Origin: Burkholderia metallica | Lineage (GTDB): Bacteria > Pseudomonadota > Gammaproteobacteria > Burkholderiales > Burkholderiaceae | Direction of reading: 5' to 3' | DNA length: 64,000 bases | NCBI RefSeq assembly: GCF_902832845.1 | Contig: NZ_CADFDB010000009.1 | Span: 186,001 to 250,000, forward strand | Part shown: positions 1 to 8,919 of the stretch, one piece after another | How the letters are laid out: each line of letters begins with the position of its first letter | Numbering within the stretch: position 1 is the first letter of the stretch | Position numbers and translations under genes: made by a program | Notes under the pieces: model-generated | The model's database searches: none | What the model was told of the DNA's origin: nothing | Seen by the model: only the letters and a program-made list of their open reading frames with translations

Positions 1-65
1 GTTACTCTCGTGAAATCGAGGCCACCCGGGCCATGCTCTGACCAGTCACCGGGAGTTGCGAAATC

Positions 66-644
66 CTACTTCTCAGATTGCGAAATGACCTCTCCGAAAT
101 CGAACCCTTTTAATTTATTTTGCTCTACAAGCTCTCTAAAACGCTCGGATACAAATACTGTAGCAGGACTTTCTTTTAGGCGAAATATATCAACCCCTTC
201 AACGCGACTCTTCAGAAGAAATATTTTATTAAAAACCGTCGCCCGAGGATAGACTTTGAATTTTGATGCATCCATATCGACAGCATTCTCTATCACCCGG
301 GTTACATGAAATCCGGACATGTCTTTTATCGGGGCTTCGACCTGCAATATCTCCCCGCTGTCACGAAGTACCGGCGCCAATACATCCAGCGCCCTCTCAC
401 TAAACATGAGAAATGGGGACAGCATCGCATGAACATCGCTGGTCTTTTTTCTGCGAGAAGTGCCCCACGCAAGCTTAACGGGGTCGTAGTCTCCACCAAA
501 ACCTCGCCCGCAAAGAGCGGTTGCTCGTATAGCTACGCTCTTGTCATATGCGATTTCAGCGTCATCGTCGACTTGGACGAGTGGCTGAAATGCCTCATCC
601 TGCCTCAGACCGTATACGTCACTCACGTATTGCCCCACATCCAA
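66..644 (-). CDS. Imm43/DUF1629-like immunity protein, possibly 5'-truncated
   Basis: Unrecognised in detail, but the middle of the protein (FSERALDVLAPVLRDSGEI, about residues 82-100) resembles the DUF1629/Imm43 family, small cytoplasmic proteins usually found next to polymorphic toxins. It lies directly downstream of a second protein of similar size and apparent type and of an AHH nuclease tip, so a role as immunity protein is inferred from context. The start is weak: the only usable codon is TTG at 644 with no clear ribosome binding site. The frame stays open upstream to a stop at 681-683 without an ATG or GTG, so the true 5' end may have been lost when the gene was duplicated or captured. 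The DNA is visibly more AT-rich than the core genes, as is common for exchanged immunity genes. Confidence 0.55.
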   Translation of the reverse strand: MDVGQYVSDVYGLRQDEAFQPLVQVDDDAEIAYDKSVAIRATALCGRGFGGDYDPVKLAWGTSRRKKTSDVHAMLSPFLMFSERALDVLAPVLRDSGEILQVEAPIKDMSGFHVTRVIENAVDMDASKFKVYPRATVFNKIFLLKSRVEGVDIFRLKESPATVFVSERFRELVEQNKLKGFDFGEVISQSEK

Positions 645-670
645 ATCATAGTGCCAAGATAAATGGCGGC

Positions 671-1297
671 CTACGGTGCCTCACCCCACGGGTCGTACGA
701 ATAGTTTTCATCGATCGGCAAAAAATCAATGCCTTTCAATGCGCATCGCTCCACCTCCGATTTAAACCCCTGGCTACATACCAGATCCATTGTTTCGGTA
801 CATCTGAAAAGATTGCTATCGCGATCGTCGCGCGGAATGAAGTTTTTGATCCAACTATACATTGGAGTCCCTGGAAACAACTTATTCTCGGCAATCTCTT
901 TTGTTTCCAGATCCCGGTCTTCGGAATAGCTCGACCTTTGTCGATCAAGCAGAGACTCATGATCTGCCGGCAAGAAAATTGAATACGCTTTATTACCTGC
1001 CGGTTTTCCGCCCGCAACGATGTCAATGGGGATTGCTCTATACCTAACCCCCAATTTTTCACATGCATTCAAAAACTCTTTTGACACGTAATTCGTTTGC
1101 GTTCCGTAGAAATCAAAATCAATTGAAATCGACGGATCTGATAGCGCGAAAATATATTCATGCTTTACATCGACGCCAAATGGATCAGCCACATACATCG
1201 GCCACTCCCATTCATCACGGTTCAATTCTCCCGACAGGTATGGAGGGCAGCCTGCGCCTCCAGCGCGATATTTAACAACGAAGAAACGTGCATTCAT
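671..1297 (-). CDS. Imm43/DUF1629-like immunity protein, probable partner of the AHH nuclease tip
   Basis: A 208-residue soluble protein without signal peptide or membrane segment. The closing segment (RCTETMDLVCSQGFKSEVER, then LKGIDFLPIDE) has the layout of the C-terminus of Imm43/DUF1629 proteins. The ATG at 1297 was chosen over the TTG one codon earlier because its A is shared with the TGA of the upstream orphan Rhs tip (TGATG), an arrangement that couples translation of a toxin to its immunity gene. This makes it the best candidate for immunity against the AHH nuclease. The family assignment rests on remembered similarity; the immunity role is inference from position. Confidence 0.65.
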   Translation of the reverse strand: MNARFFVVKYRAGGAGCPPYLSGELNRDEWEWPMYVADPFGVDVKHEYIFALSDPSISIDFDFYGTQTNYVSKEFLNACEKLGVRYRAIPIDIVAGGKPAGNKAYSIFLPADHESLLDRQRSSYSEDRDLETKEIAENKLFPGTPMYSWIKNFIPRDDRDSNLFRCTETMDLVCSQGFKSEVERCALKGIDFLPIDENYSYDPWGEAP

Positions 1298-2835
1298 CAA
1301 AGTAACCTTCCCGTTATTGCATCAACCAAATATTTACCGGACTCCAAGCCTTCTCTCGCCATATTTTGAATGCGCCCGACACCGAGCACAAGTTGCGTAT
1401 CACTGAGACGGCCCGCCAGGAATTGTTGGTTAAGTTTCGTTAGCTCAGTCTCAATGGCCGCAGTGTATTGCCCGTGGTTCGACCAGTGTCCAGGAAGCTC
1501 CAGCGTTTGGGCAAGCTTGGAGCTTCCGGGCAGGAATATGCCATTAGACGCACCATCACCGTCGAATCCCATGCCGCGCAACCGGCTGAACATGGCTGCA
1601 AAGTCGGGGTGCTTCATGAGTTCTTCAGGAATCAGGTGGTGGTTCGCCATACCATCATGTGGGCGAGCCCCCATATTTTCCCCGAGCTTAGTGGAACACC
1701 ACCCCATCGGATCGATTCGGGTCAATGGGTTTGATGCGTATGCGTACAAATTGTCGCCGCCCACCAACCCAATCGGATCTTGATTAATAAACCTTCCCAC
1801 GTCCGGATCATAGAACCGGAACGTGTTGTAGTGTAGCCCCGTACTTTCGTCGGCATACTGACCGGCATAGCGCAGCGGCTGATCCGTCCGCGCGGTCGCG
1901 AGCTGACGCTTGCTCGGCTCGACTTTGCCCCACGCCGTGTATTGCCCCGCCCACGCCAGTTCGCCAGCCTCGTCGGTGACCTCTTGCGGCGCCCCTGCCA
2001 GATCCGTATGGAAGTGGTAAATCCGCGACGCGCGCTTCGCCGTCTCGATCGCGGCCGCGGCCAGGGCCTCCACGATCACCGCATCGACGCGGGCCGCTGG
2101 TGAGTACGGATCATCAGGGCTGTACACATAGCTGCTCACGCCTGTCTCGCGCACTTCCTGCGCGAGGCGCAAGCCTTCCCATACGAACCGTTTCGTCTCG
2201 CTGCGCAGTTTCACGCCACGCACGTCGAACGTGGTATCGGTCTTCGAAATACGCCGGCCCAATGAATCGTACTGGAAGCGCGTTTCGACCGCGCCACGCG
2301 CGTCCTGCGTGCGCACCGCGATCAGCCGGTCCTGCCCATCGTAAGTGAAGCGCTGCTGCTGGTTGGCTCCGCGAAGCTTCGTCGCCAGATTGCCGAACGG
2401 ATCGTATTCGAAGCGAATGTCCTGCCACATCCGCAGACGGTTGCCTTCGACGTATCCGCGACTCTTGCCGGGTGCGCCATCGAGCATATTGCCAGCGGCA
2501 TCCCAAGCGAATTCCTCAAGCTCGCGATCCATGGTGTTCACACGACGTGTCAACTGTCCGGCCGGATCGTAGCTGTACTGCGTGCTGCCACGCAGGCAGT
2601 CACTGTTCTCGATCAGTTCGCCCGCCGCGTCGTAGCCGTAGTTACGCCACAACTGCCCGCGTCCTCGACCGAGTGCGGCTGGTTGGGAGCCAGCGGACTG
2701 CCAGACTTTTCTGGCCAAGCGTGGTGTGCCGCGGCCCGCATACTGCTCCGAAAGACAGCGCCCACCGGCCTGGCGCGCGAGTTGATGGATCTGACGAAGT
2801 ACCTCTTCAAAGCGACATACCGGACACTGGACCAT
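1297..2835 (-). CDS. Orphan Rhs C-terminal tip with AHH nuclease toxin
   Basis: Residues about 43-380 are the last third of an Rhs core (repeated YD motifs such as [11 protein letters not shown], then the delimiting segment [15 protein letters not shown] and DPMGWC). They are very close to the same part of the intact rhs gene downstream at 3629-7891. The final 132 residues are a different toxin: ANHHLIPEEL, NGIFLPG and HWSNHGQYTAAIE match the AHH superfamily of HNH-like nucleases, with the paired His as predicted catalytic site. The gene lacks the N-terminal PAAR and membrane region, so it cannot be loaded on the T6SS by itself. It is best read as a displaced toxin tip kept as a reservoir. 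The open frame is intact, but its first about 35 residues come from an unrelated zinc-ribbon protein remnant, so the ATG at 2835 is only a formal start. Confidence 0.8.
   Translation of the reverse strand: MVQCPVCRFEEVLRQIHQLARQAGGRCLSEQYAGRGTPRLARKVWQSAGSQPAALGRGRGQLWRNYGYDAAGELIENSDCLRGSTQYSYDPAGQLTRRVNTMDRELEEFAWDAAGNMLDGAPGKSRGYVEGNRLRMWQDIRFEYDPFGNLATKLRGANQQQRFTYDGQDRLIAVRTQDARGAVETRFQYDSLGRRISKTDTTFDVRGVKLRSETKRFVWEGLRLAQEVRETGVSSYVYSPDDPYSPAARVDAVIVEALAAAAIETAKRASRIYHFHTDLAGAPQEVTDEAGELAWAGQYTAWGKVEPSKRQLATARTDQPLRYAGQYADESTGLHYNTFRFYDPDVGRFINQDPIGLVGGDNLYAYASNPLTRIDPMGWCSTKLGENMGARPHDGMANHHLIPEELMKHPDFAAMFSRLRGMGFDGDGASNGIFLPGSSKLAQTLELPGHWSNHGQYTAAIETELTKLNQQFLAGRLSDTQLVLGVGRIQNMAREGLESGKYLVDAITGRLL
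1745..2735 (-). repeat. Rhs core homology block, second copy at about 4040-5050
   Basis: The orphan tip and the intact rhs gene share a directly repeated block. By eye the part encoding the [12 protein letters not shown] region (2545-2713 against 4870-5041) is almost identical, while the part toward the toxin junction differs at roughly one base in six. The block is long enough for homologous recombination to swap the toxin tips. Confidence 0.85.
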
Positions 2836-2901
2836 CGTGTAGAACAGATGATAGGAACCGCATCGGCTTGATTCGTGTCCCTTGCAATATCGAAATCGAT
2901 A
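2731..2901 (-). pseudogene. Remnant of a zinc-ribbon (treble-clef type) protein
   Basis: Reading on the minus strand from about 2901, the frame gives CKGHES, then YHLFYTMVQCPVC, then RQAGGRCLSEQYAGRGTP. This is the pattern of a zinc-ribbon family in which C..GH, CP.C and GG.CLS..Y motifs alternate. A stop lies just upstream (2902-2904) and the frame runs straight into the Rhs core at about 2730, so only an internal piece of one repeat survives. The family identity is recalled from the motif pattern and should be treated as probable. Confidence 0.5.
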
Positions 2902-3190
2902 CTATGCGTGCCAACCTTTCCATTCTGATTCCAGCAACTTCAGTCCATATGGACGAAGTGCCTCTCGCATTCACCTCAACTGATCGAGTGACGATGTTGC
3001 TGCTCCGCTACCGTGCATAGAGGCCTAGAAACTGACCGCCCCCAACTAACGACTCTCACAAGCCACTCTCGCCAATCCAATTAAAGCGCATCAGATCCGC
3101 GCAGACAGTTCCGCATCCAACTTTCACGCATATCAGAATACATGTCAGCCTTAACAACGCCCGACCAGAGCAACAGGTCGAGCGACGTTG
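2836..3190. other. Intergenic stretch with recombination debris
   Basis: The first about 70 bases carry the zinc-ribbon remnant described separately. For the rest (about 2905-3190) no open frame, RNA gene or clear terminator was recognised. It separates the displaced toxin module from the intact Rhs-immunity pair. Confidence 0.5.
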
Positions 3191-3619
3191 TTAGAGAACT
3201 GAACGCTGCCATTTATCCTTAAAATTAAGAAATTCTTTTTTCTTCACCATCCATTTACCCGCCTTTTCCTTCATCGTGAATCGGGATAGCGTCAACATTC
3301 CCAATGTCTGGCGAATGGTGAAAACCACCTCGCCGTCAGTGGATTCCACGCTGTCTTCGACGTCAGTGCCAGGATCGTATGTCGGAGGATCCGAACAACC
3401 CAAGTCAATCAAACGACCTTGGTTTGTTTTTTCTTGGAACGCCCATTTCTCCAAAATGGCCGAAAGATCTTTCCGTGCACGATCATCAATTTCAGAAACA
3501 TCGCCACCACTTTCCAGCGCACTACGCTTTTTCTTGTAAAAATCCTTTTCCCATTTATTCATTTCCAACATGAATGATCGCAATGCCGATCGCGCTTGTT
3601 CAATATTAGCATCCATCAT
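3191..3619 (-). CDS. NTF2-fold-like immunity protein candidate for the Rhs endonuclease
   Basis: A 142-residue acidic soluble protein: a charged helical N-terminal half (about residues 1-75) followed by a C-terminal beta-rich part (VVFTIRQTLGMLTLSRFTM, KWMVKKKEF). This layout resembles NTF2-fold immunity proteins found behind Rhs toxins; that family call is tentative. The start is ATG 3619 with AAAGG seven bases upstream; the earlier TTG codon has no such site. It begins nine bases after the stop of the rhs gene, so it is almost certainly its cognate immunity gene whatever its fold. Confidence 0.7.
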   Translation of the reverse strand: MMDANIEQARSALRSFMLEMNKWEKDFYKKKRSALESGGDVSEIDDRARKDLSAILEKWAFQEKTNQGRLIDLGCSDPPTYDPGTDVEDSVESTDGEVVFTIRQTLGMLTLSRFTMKEKAGKWMVKKKEFLNFKDKWQRSVL

Positions 3620-3628
3620 CTTCAACCT

Positions 3629-6600
3629 TTAATTATTGAAAATATCGCCCATAATCTTTTGCCCATTCTGGAATACGTCATAGATTATCTGTGTAGGCCG
3701 AGTGCCGCCATTACCGTAGACAAATTGGATGTCCACATCAGCCGAGCCAGCCCTCTTCACATACGCTGCGACCCGTCCCTCGAAATCCCTGAACAAACCA
3801 CGGTTGATGCCCGGTAACTGAGGGAAGACACCGTCCTTTCCACCACTCCCGCCGAGAAGTTTTCCTAGAATATGGCCGGCATCGTCAGTTGGATACCCCA
3901 ATAATCTCGCCCACGCTCGAGACGACGCATTCGTTACGGTTCCGGTGCCGAGGTCCGCAGCCGTGATTGTCGCGGTTGCACGAAGTGGCTGACCGGCGGC
4001 CCCCCGGGAAACAGTAGGTGTAACACACCATCCCCACGGATCAATCCATCCGGTTGGATTGGGCGCATACGCGTACAGATTGTCACCACCCAACAATCCG
4101 ATGGGATCTTGGTTGATGAACCGCCCTACGTCCGGATCATAGTATCGGAACGTGTTGTAGTGGAGGCCCGTGCTGTCGTCGGCATATTGCCCAGCATAGC
4201 GCAACGGCTGATCGGTGCGCGCGACCGTCACTTGCCGGCTGCTCGATTCGACCTTACCCCAAGCCGCATATTGCCCGGCCCACGCCAACTCCCCCGCCTC
4301 GTCGGTCACTTCGAGCGGCGCTCCCACGAGATCGGTATGGAAGTAGTAGATCCGCGCGGCACGTTTGGCCGTGTCGATTGCTGTTGCAGCCAGCGCCTCT
4401 GCAATTACCGCGTCGACGCGCGCCACTGGCGAGTAAGGTGCGTCTGGACTGTACACATAGCTGCTCACACCAGTCTCGCGGACCTCTTGAGCCAGTCGCA
4501 ACCCCTCCCAAACAAACCATTTCGTCTCGGTGCGTTGCTTCGCGCCGCGCACATCGAAAGTGGTATCGGTTTTCGCGATGCGCCGACCGAGCGGATCGTA
4601 GGCAAAATGAGTTTCGACCACGCCACGCACGTCCTGCGTTCGGACCGCAATCAGCCGGTCCTGCCCGTCATACGTGAAGCGCTGCGTCCGGTTCGCCCCG
4701 CGAAACTTTGCCGCCAGGTTGCCGAACGCGTCGTATTCAAAGCGCAGGTCCTGCCACATGCGCAGGCGATTGCCTTCGACGTACCCACGACTTCGCCGCT
4801 CCGCTTCGTCGAGCAGATTTCCGGCGGCGTCCCAAGCGAATTCCTCCAGCTCCCTATCCATGGTGTTTACACGACGTGTCAGCTGTCCGGCCGGATCGTA
4901 GCTGTACTGCGTGCTGCCACGCAGGCAGTCGCTGGTCTCGATCAGTTCGCCCGCCGCGTCGTAGCCGTAGTTACGCCACAACTGCCCGCGTCCTCGACCG
5001 AGTGCGTCCGGTTGGAAGCCAGCGGACTGCCAGACTTTTCGGCCAAGCGGGTCGTAGGCAAAACGCTGAGTCAGCCGTCCCTGTGTACGCGTGACCTCAC
5101 GATGCAAGTCGTCACGCTCGAAGTCACTCACCACTTGATCGCCGCAGCGGATCTGGTGCACGTGCCCAGAGCCGTAACTCAACATCTGTAGCGTCTGATT
5201 GTGCGGCAACTCGAGCGCCATCACGTTATCGAGTGCGTCGAGCGCATATTCGACGCTGCCATTCGCACCATGCTCGGCAAGCAGTCGACCGGCCTTGTCG
5301 TATTCGAAGCTCACAACGTCCGGCGAGATCCCAAGTGCTATGCCGGCTGACGTCGGCGTCCGCTCTACCCTCACTAACTGATCACCCTTGTTGTACTCGA
5401 AGCGCGTGACTTCAGTCGGCGTATGTTGCACCTTCACATTTCCCATCCGGTCACGTTCCAATCGGATGGTTCGAATCGGACGATCTTGCGCCGAACGGCC
5501 CTCCGGCGCACCAACAAAGTCTACCGCCAACAATTCACCGGCTTCCCCATACTCAAACCGTCGCTGCACGCCATCCGGACGGGTCTCGGTCAACAGGCGG
5601 CCGCCCGCGCTATACGTGAATGTGTAGTGGGCGTGGCCCTGTCGGAGCTCGCGAAGCCGTCCTTGTGCATCGTAGCGATAGCAAAGCCGCCTTCCGGCAG
5701 GATCGATCGTCTCGATTAGCTGCCCGCGAGTATTCCGCAGCAACTGCTGGACGTGTCCGCCACGGTCGACGTGTCTAACCATCAATCCTGCCGCATCGTG
5801 CTCGAATGTCTCCGCGCTGCCGTCTGGATACCTAATCTGGCGCGGCTCGCCGGTGGGACGCAGATCATACGAGATGCGTTGCCCCAGTGCGTTCTCGCGC
5901 GCGAGCGGCAGGCCGAACGCATCGAAAATCGTCCGCGTGGTTTTGCCGGAACAGTCCGTGTAGCCGACCAGCTCGCCGAGGCCGTTCCACTCCAGCGTCG
6001 AGCGACCGCCACGCGCGTCAACGTGCGCGATCGGCAGCGCGGTCAACCCTTTCGGGTACTCGTAGCGATTTTCCCGACCAAGCGGATCCTGACTCAACAG
6101 CAGCCGGCCCTGCGGATCGTATTCCGCGCGCCAGGTGCCGCCGTCGGCCCCGACAATCTCCACGGGCCGCATGCTGTTGCCGTCATAGCGAGTGCGAGTC
6201 GTGCGACCGAGCGGATCCGTCTCGGCGACGATCCGGCCTGCGTCGTCGTACTCGAACTCGACCGTGCGCTCACCCGGCAGCATCAGCATCACCGGCATGC
6301 CAGCGTCGTTGTACTTGATCCGGTAGAGTCCCCCGTCGAAGTCGGTGTACTCGACAATCTGAAACTGTGCGTCGAAGCGCCAGTGCGCGGTGCGGCCATC
6401 GGCATACCGAACGCGAGTTTGACGGCCTTCGATGTCGTATTCGAGCGTTGCGTCCTCGCCTTCGCTGGTACGCGTCGCGACAACCCGCGGCTGCCCTTCT
6501 ATCCTCGACCACACGTAACTCGACGTGAAACCCAGTGCGTTCACATGACTCGCCATCAGGCCATTGGTATATGCGAACTGGCGCACGACCGCCCCATTTG

Positions 6601-7891
6601 CATCCGTCACCGACGCCAGCTGACCGTTCTCATCGTATCCGTAAGCGACGGCCAGCCGGCGCTCGTTGCCATGAACGAGCGTGACCGCGCTAAGCCGTCC
6701 GTGTTCCTGCTCGTAATCGAGCACGGCGTTCAATCCGCCGCACGTCAGAATCTCGCTGACGCGGCCGCGGCTATCGCGCTCGAACTGGCACCACTGCCCC
6801 GCCTGATCCTCGATGCGGCGCACCCATGCGATGCGGCCGGAGTCCGGCTCGTATCGGCCGAAGTCGTAATACGTCTCGCCAATGTCATGCAGGATGTAAC
6901 GTCCATCCGGCGTACAGGTCAGGTATTGCTGCTCGGCTTCGCTGAATGCAGCTTGCCCAGATCTCAGCAGCGGAAACCCACTCTCGCGTCCTTGCGCGTC
7001 GGTAAACCAGAGGCGCCCGTCACGCGCATGCAAACGACGCTCCCACGGAAGCACCCAACCGCGGCCGAGCGTTCCCGCATAGTCAATACTGCTTGAATAA
7101 AATCGTTCGACCGAAACCGGCATCGGGCTCGGGATCACAAAGTCGGTTTCTGATTCGGCCTGCAGGATCTTCCGCCCGGTCGTCACGTCGACCGGGTTGC
7201 CAAACATCCCGCCTATCGCCTTGTTGATCGCAGGGCCGGCGACGTAGCGCCCAAAGGCTTCTCCAAGGACGAACCCGCCGATGAATTTTGCGGCGCACGG
7301 TAGAACTGCGCGCGAGAGCCCGCCGGCTGCCTTCAAGAGTCCGCCAAGCCCACCGACCAGCCCCGCCAGCGCAAACGCCCAGTCGGTCGCGGTCCGCAGC
7401 CACGGCGGCACCTCGTCATCGACCGGCAGGTAAGTCTGCGTGCCACCGTGAAAGAACGTGTCGTGAGAGCCATCGGCGATCGTCGCGCCGCAGGTAATCT
7501 TGTCGTCCTTCCGCGCTGCGGGCCGCCCGTTGATGAAAATGTTCGTCGATCCTTGCGCGACAAGCGGGATGGGATTGTGCTTGCTGCAAGCCACGCCACT
7601 CAGCGTCGCATAGGCCGCCGACAGGGAGTTGACGTAGACGTCCGGTGAACCGGTAACGATGTTGCCGGATTGCGAGCTGAACATCTTCCCGATCGACTCC
7701 CCTATTGACAGGAGAGCCTGCGCTCCGATACCGGCCATCATGCCCGCCAGCAACGCAACGCCGAATCCGCATGTGAATGTGGCAAAGGCGACTGCGGCGA
7801 TCAGGGCGATGCCCAGCACGGCGCCGACCAGAAAGCCCGCAAGCGCGCTGGTGTGATCGATCGGGTCAGTGACTCGTGCGGCTTCGTACAC
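3629..7891 (-). CDS. rhs: PAAR-Rhs T6SS effector with DNA/RNA non-specific endonuclease tip
   Basis: A 1420-residue complete Rhs effector. The N-terminus has two hydrophobic segments (about residues 17-65), the type bound by Eag chaperones, then a PAAR-like domain (about 80-160) that sharpens the VgrG spike. A DUF6531-type start of the cage ([12 protein letters not shown], about 232) and the long YD-repeat shell follow. The shell ends at [15 protein letters not shown] and DPWGWC, after which a 131-residue toxin begins. [21 protein letters not shown] and FRDFEGRV match the DNA/RNA non-specific endonuclease family, the His of DAGH being the likely catalytic residue (family pattern D.GH). The start is GTG at 7891 with AAAGGA upstream. 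The Eag-type chaperone gene ends 21 bases before it, and the immunity candidate follows after nine bases. The effector is predicted to be delivered by T6SS and to cut nucleic acid in the target cytoplasm. Confidence 0.92.
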   Translation of the reverse strand: MYEAARVTDPIDHTSALAGFLVGAVLGIALIAAVAFATFTCGFGVALLAGMMAGIGAQALLSIGESIGKMFSSQSGNIVTGSPDVYVNSLSAAYATLSGVACSKHNPIPLVAQGSTNIFINGRPAARKDDKITCGATIADGSHDTFFHGGTQTYLPVDDEVPPWLRTATDWAFALAGLVGGLGGLLKAAGGLSRAVLPCAAKFIGGFVLGEAFGRYVAGPAINKAIGGMFGNPVDVTTGRKILQAESETDFVIPSPMPVSVERFYSSSIDYAGTLGRGWVLPWERRLHARDGRLWFTDAQGRESGFPLLRSGQAAFSEAEQQYLTCTPDGRYILHDIGETYYDFGRYEPDSGRIAWVRRIEDQAGQWCQFERDSRGRVSEILTCGGLNAVLDYEQEHGRLSAVTLVHGNERRLAVAYGYDENGQLASVTDANGAVVRQFAYTNGLMASHVNALGFTSSYVWSRIEGQPRVVATRTSEGEDATLEYDIEGRQTRVRYADGRTAHWRFDAQFQIVEYTDFDGGLYRIKYNDAGMPVMLMLPGERTVEFEYDDAGRIVAETDPLGRTTRTRYDGNSMRPVEIVGADGGTWRAEYDPQGRLLLSQDPLGRENRYEYPKGLTALPIAHVDARGGRSTLEWNGLGELVGYTDCSGKTTRTIFDAFGLPLARENALGQRISYDLRPTGEPRQIRYPDGSAETFEHDAAGLMVRHVDRGGHVQQLLRNTRGQLIETIDPAGRRLCYRYDAQGRLRELRQGHAHYTFTYSAGGRLLTETRPDGVQRRFEYGEAGELLAVDFVGAPEGRSAQDRPIRTIRLERDRMGNVKVQHTPTEVTRFEYNKGDQLVRVERTPTSAGIALGISPDVVSFEYDKAGRLLAEHGANGSVEYALDALDNVMALELPHNQTLQMLSYGSGHVHQIRCGDQVVSDFERDDLHREVTRTQGRLTQRFAYDPLGRKVWQSAGFQPDALGRGRGQLWRNYGYDAAGELIETSDCLRGSTQYSYDPAGQLTRRVNTMDRELEEFAWDAAGNLLDEAERRSRGYVEGNRLRMWQDLRFEYDAFGNLAAKFRGANRTQRFTYDGQDRLIAVRTQDVRGVVETHFAYDPLGRRIAKTDTTFDVRGAKQRTETKWFVWEGLRLAQEVRETGVSSYVYSPDAPYSPVARVDAVIAEALAATAIDTAKRAARIYYFHTDLVGAPLEVTDEAGELAWAGQYAAWGKVESSSRQVTVARTDQPLRYAGQYADDSTGLHYNTFRYYDPDVGRFINQDPIGLLGGDNLYAYAPNPTGWIDPWGWCVTPTVSRGAAGQPLRATATITAADLGTGTVTNASSRAWARLLGYPTDDAGHILGKLLGGSGGKDGVFPQLPGINRGLFRDFEGRVAAYVKRAGSADVDIQFVYGNGGTRPTQIIYDVFQNGQKIMGDIFNN

Positions 7892-7912
7892 GATGATTGT
7901 CCTTTGCTGTTG

Positions 7913-8371
7913 TTATGCCGACTCTTGTTCTGCCGGACGGTAGCCGTCGAGCCAGTTGCGCCACAATGCGTCGAGCGTTTCGCCGAAGCTCTTCGCGCTC
8001 GATGCGGTAAAGATCAGCACGCGTCCCGGGGCAACAATGAATGCACCTTGCCGTTGAAATACGGTTTTGGGGCCGTTCCGATAGGCCGCGTCGATGCGCT
8101 CCCCAGGCATTCCATCGGTTTCAGGTCCAAGCCGTTCGGCCTGACGCGAAAGCACCCGGTGTCCCTGCAACCTCGATTTGAGCAGCGCGATCTGACGATC
8201 GATATACGGCGCAAGGGTCTCTCCGTCCTTGAGCCAGTCGCGTGCGACACTGAGGTTCGGCTGCGCAGCCGTATCAGCTGGCACGAACAGGTTGGTCGTG
8301 CGATCCTCGAAACCGTTCGGCAGGACGATACTGCCTTCGTGAATCCGGATACGGTTTTCGGAATCCGTCAT
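7913..8371 (-). CDS. DcrB/DUF1795 family protein, Eag-type Rhs chaperone
   Basis: A 152-residue cytoplasmic protein of the DcrB-related DUF1795 family (IRIHEGSIVLPNGFEDRTTN near the start, then LSVARDWL and RVLIFTASS). Members next to Rhs genes with N-terminal hydrophobic segments act as Eag chaperones that hold those segments until the effector is mounted on VgrG. The start was placed at ATG 8371, which has GAGAG upstream and matches the family's N-terminus; the longer upstream frame is only a shadow. It is followed after 21 bases by the rhs gene, as expected for co-expression of chaperone and cargo. Confidence 0.85.
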   Translation of the reverse strand: MTDSENRIRIHEGSIVLPNGFEDRTTNLFVPADTAAQPNLSVARDWLKDGETLAPYIDRQIALLKSRLQGHRVLSRQAERLGPETDGMPGERIDAAYRNGPKTVFQRQGAFIVAPGRVLIFTASSAKSFGETLDALWRNWLDGYRPAEQESA

Positions 8372-8433
8372 GCTAGATCTCTCGTGAAGTGTATTGTTGG
8401 AATGGGTCGAAATCAGCGTCCACACGCCGACAC

Positions 8434-8877
8434 TCATTTTCCCGGTAGCGCGACGGTGCTTTCCCGGCGCAAGCGCAAGCTGCCCGCGAGCAATACGATA
8501 TGCGCGACGAGCCACACGTAAGACGCGACGCCGTAGCCAGATATCGGCGTCGCGTCCGCTTCGTTGAAGTACCACTTCGTCGTGAATAGTGAACAGAGCG
8601 CACACGCGAGCGCAGCGGCCGAAAACTGGCTCGCGCGCGTATATCGGTTCCGGGCAAGCTGGACGGCCGCAACAACGTAAAGCGGATTGGCGAGCCATGC
8701 TGGATTGAGCATGAAAAGTCCCCACCAGCCCTGGGCGAGAACCGACAGCCCGCTGAGCGACGCTTCTTTTTCGAAATGCATCGCCGGCATCATCAGCGAG
8801 AGGACGTACAGCACCTCGGATACGCCGAGGACCGTCTCTCGCCTGACACGCGGCGTCGAATCAAAAACGTTCATCAT
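8434..8877 (-). CDS. Four-helix membrane protein of unknown function in the T6SS island
   Basis: Not recognised. The protein (about 147 residues) has four hydrophobic stretches: around ETVLGVSEVLYVLSLMM, GWWGLFMLNPAWLANPLYVV, the ASQFSAAALACALCSLF region and the VWLVAHIVLLAG region. It therefore should be an inner-membrane protein with short loops and a small basic tail. Two adjacent ATG codons (8877, 8874) follow GGGAA; the TTG at 8904 has no such site. It lies 42 bases after the ankyrin gene and 62 bases before the chaperone gene on the same strand, so it is probably co-transcribed. Possible roles are a second immunity factor against the lipase or an accessory protein; nothing in the sequence decides this. 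Confidence 0.6.
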   Translation of the reverse strand: MMNVFDSTPRVRRETVLGVSEVLYVLSLMMPAMHFEKEASLSGLSVLAQGWWGLFMLNPAWLANPLYVVAAVQLARNRYTRASQFSAAALACALCSLFTTKWYFNEADATPISGYGVASYVWLVAHIVLLAGSLRLRRESTVALPGK

Positions 8878-8919
8878 TTCCCGAATCGTTGCACGACACT
8901 TCAACGGTCGCGAGTGCGT

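Noticed and set aside
5753-7096. A 447-codon open frame on the plus strand
   Set aside because: Antisense to the YD-repeat region of rhs; composition is typical of a shadow frame.
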